From JAJZRJ01 sp040757055 (GTDB taxonomy: Bacteria; Desulfobacterota; Desulfobulbia; Desulfobulbales; Desulfurivibrionaceae): DNA of 64,000 bases. A program made the position numbers and the translations under genes. Under the pieces are notes generated by a model. The model did no database searches. It was not told where the DNA came from and worked only from the letters and a program-made list of their open reading frames with translations. Location: contig JBFLXY010000004.1 in assembly GCA_040757055.1 (NCBI GenBank), forward strand, positions 62,001-126,000, given 5' to 3'. Below, one piece after another: positions 63,132 to 64,000 of the stretch; the stretch's first letter is position 1; every line of letters begins with the position of its first letter.

Positions 63132-64000
63132 ATGGATAGAAAACAGGCCAAAGAAGTTCTCCGCATCGAAGCTGAGGGAATCACCGCGGTCATCGACCAG
63201 ATCGACGCCGAGTTCGACAAGGCAGTGGAGATGATCATGGCCTGCCCGGCCCGGGTCATCATCACCGGCATCGGCAAATCGGGCATCGTCGGCCAGAAGA
63301 TCGCCGCCACCCTGAACAGCACCGGCACCCCGGCCCTCTTCCTCCACCCGGTGGAGGCCATGCACGGCGATCTCGGCATCGTCGACCCGCGCGACGTCAT
63401 CATCGCCATCTCCTACAGCGGCGAAACCACCGAACTCAACCTGCTCCTCCCCGCCCTCAAGAAACGGGGGGCGAAGATCATTGCCATCACCGGCCGCCGG
63501 GGCTCGACCCTGGCCGAAGGGGCCGACGCGGTGCTGACCGTCACCGTGCCCCGCGAGGCGTGCCCGCTGGGACTGGCTCCCACCGCCAGCACCACCGCCA
63601 CCCTGGCCATGGGCGACGCCCTGGCCGTGGTGCTGCTCAATCGCAAGGAATTCAACGAGCGCGATTTTCGACGCAACCATCCCGGCGGCAGCCTGGGCGA
63701 ACGCCTCAAGGTGCGGGTAGCCGAGGTAATGCTCACCGGCGAGGCGGTACCCAAAGTGGCCTCCACCGCCGGCCTCATCGAGGCAATCCGGGAACTCAAC
63801 AGCAAAAACCTCGGCGCGGTGCTGGTGATGAACGGCGACGACCAGATACGCGGCATCCTTACCGACGGCGACCTGCGGCGGCTGCTGAGCAAAGGCGCCA
63901 GCCTCGAAGCCATGAGCCTTGACGAGACGATGACCGCCAACCCCAAATGCATCGAGCCCGATCTCCTGGCCGCCGATGCCCTGAGCATCATGCAGCGCCA
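63132..64000 (+). CDS. kdsD: KpsF/GutQ-type arabinose-5-phosphate isomerase (3' end cut by window)
   Basis: This isomerase makes arabinose 5-phosphate for KDO and lipopolysaccharide. The SIS domain has ITGIGKSGIVGQKIA, HPVEAMHGDLGI, SYSGETTELN and the Gly-rich HPGGSLGERL end. A CBS pair begins near residue 200 (VAEVMLTGEAVP), and the second CBS is cut by the window edge. ATG 63132 lies just after the purF stop. The frame is open to base 64000. Confidence 0.93.
   Translation, partial: MDRKQAKEVLRIEAEGITAVIDQIDAEFDKAVEMIMACPARVIITGIGKSGIVGQKIAATLNSTGTPALFLHPVEAMHGDLGIVDPRDVIIAISYSGETTELNLLLPALKKRGAKIIAITGRRGSTLAEGADAVLTVTVPREACPLGLAPTASTTATLAMGDALAVVLLNRKEFNERDFRRNHPGGSLGERLKVRVAEVMLTGEAVPKVASTAGLIEAIRELNSKNLGAVLVMNGDDQIRGILTDGDLRRLLSKGASLEAMSLDETMTANPKCIEPDLLAADALSIMQR

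Overview
This 64 kb window is a GC-rich (about 65%) bacterial chromosome segment with no rRNA, tRNA, CRISPR array or insertion sequence that I could recognise. The gene content points to an anaerobic, selenocysteine-using Desulfobacterota (deltaproteobacterial) genome. It has a BamD lipoprotein and RND efflux, so it is Gram-negative; QueH; a methylenetetrahydrofolate reductase fused to the MTHFR_C domain; a NifA-like sigma-54 activator; and several genes whose reading frames only make sense if in-frame UGA codons are read as selenocysteine. The taxonomic call is inference from gene families, not from a marker comparison.

Layout. 1-3.8 kb: ABC-2 exporter (5' end cut by the window), a GemA-like protein and prfC. 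3.8-6.8 kb: marC, a two-gene YeeE/YedE transporter whose first half carries an in-frame UGA at the conserved Cys position, and a Ca/Na exchanger. 7-10.4 kb: a coupled C39-like protease, RimK-like ATP-grasp and GCS2 ligase cluster, probably making a gamma-glutamyl or peptide-like product. 10.4-12.7 kb: a MazF-type toxin-antitoxin pair and an AT-richer lipoprotein hydrolase. 12.7-21.1 kb: YhcH-like protein, MscS-like channel, corA, lapA, trxB, DoxX, a pentapeptide-repeat lipoprotein, a probably frameshifted gene and a kinase-like phosphotransferase. 21.1-26.8 kb: an RND tripartite efflux operon. 27-30.1 kb: rhomboid protease, a PDO-thioredoxin reductase fusion and a DJ-1/PfpI protein.

30.1-38.7 kb is the most interesting block, all on the minus strand. 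It holds a selenocysteine peroxiredoxin-like protein (U-x-x-C) coupled by TAATG to a copper-type P-ATPase, a Met/His-rich CpxP/Spy-like protein, and a 100-residue secreted-looking peptide with three UGA codons in repeated Ser-Gly-UGA contexts. Upstream of the peptide lies a tight operon with a SagB-like nitroreductase, a YprB-like nuclease, a radical SAM/SPASM maturase and an EEP-family hydrolase. This matches the thio(seleno)oxazole (selenobiotic, SbtA/SbtM) type of ribosomal peptide system. Hairpins at SECIS distance follow four of the five proposed Sec codons.

38.8-64 kb: a small EamA protein, a GAF-GGDEF diguanylate cyclase with a hydrolase, a NarL-type two-component system, a metallophosphoesterase, an MdlAB-like heterodimeric ABC exporter coupled to a DUF1566 protein, an AT-richer HEPN gene, a YefM/RelE-type toxin-antitoxin pair, glgX, a GDSL hydrolase, a NifA-like regulator with queH, bamD, trxA, a small zinc-ribbon membrane protein, a methyltransferase, metF, purF and the start of a KdsD-type isomerase that runs off the end.
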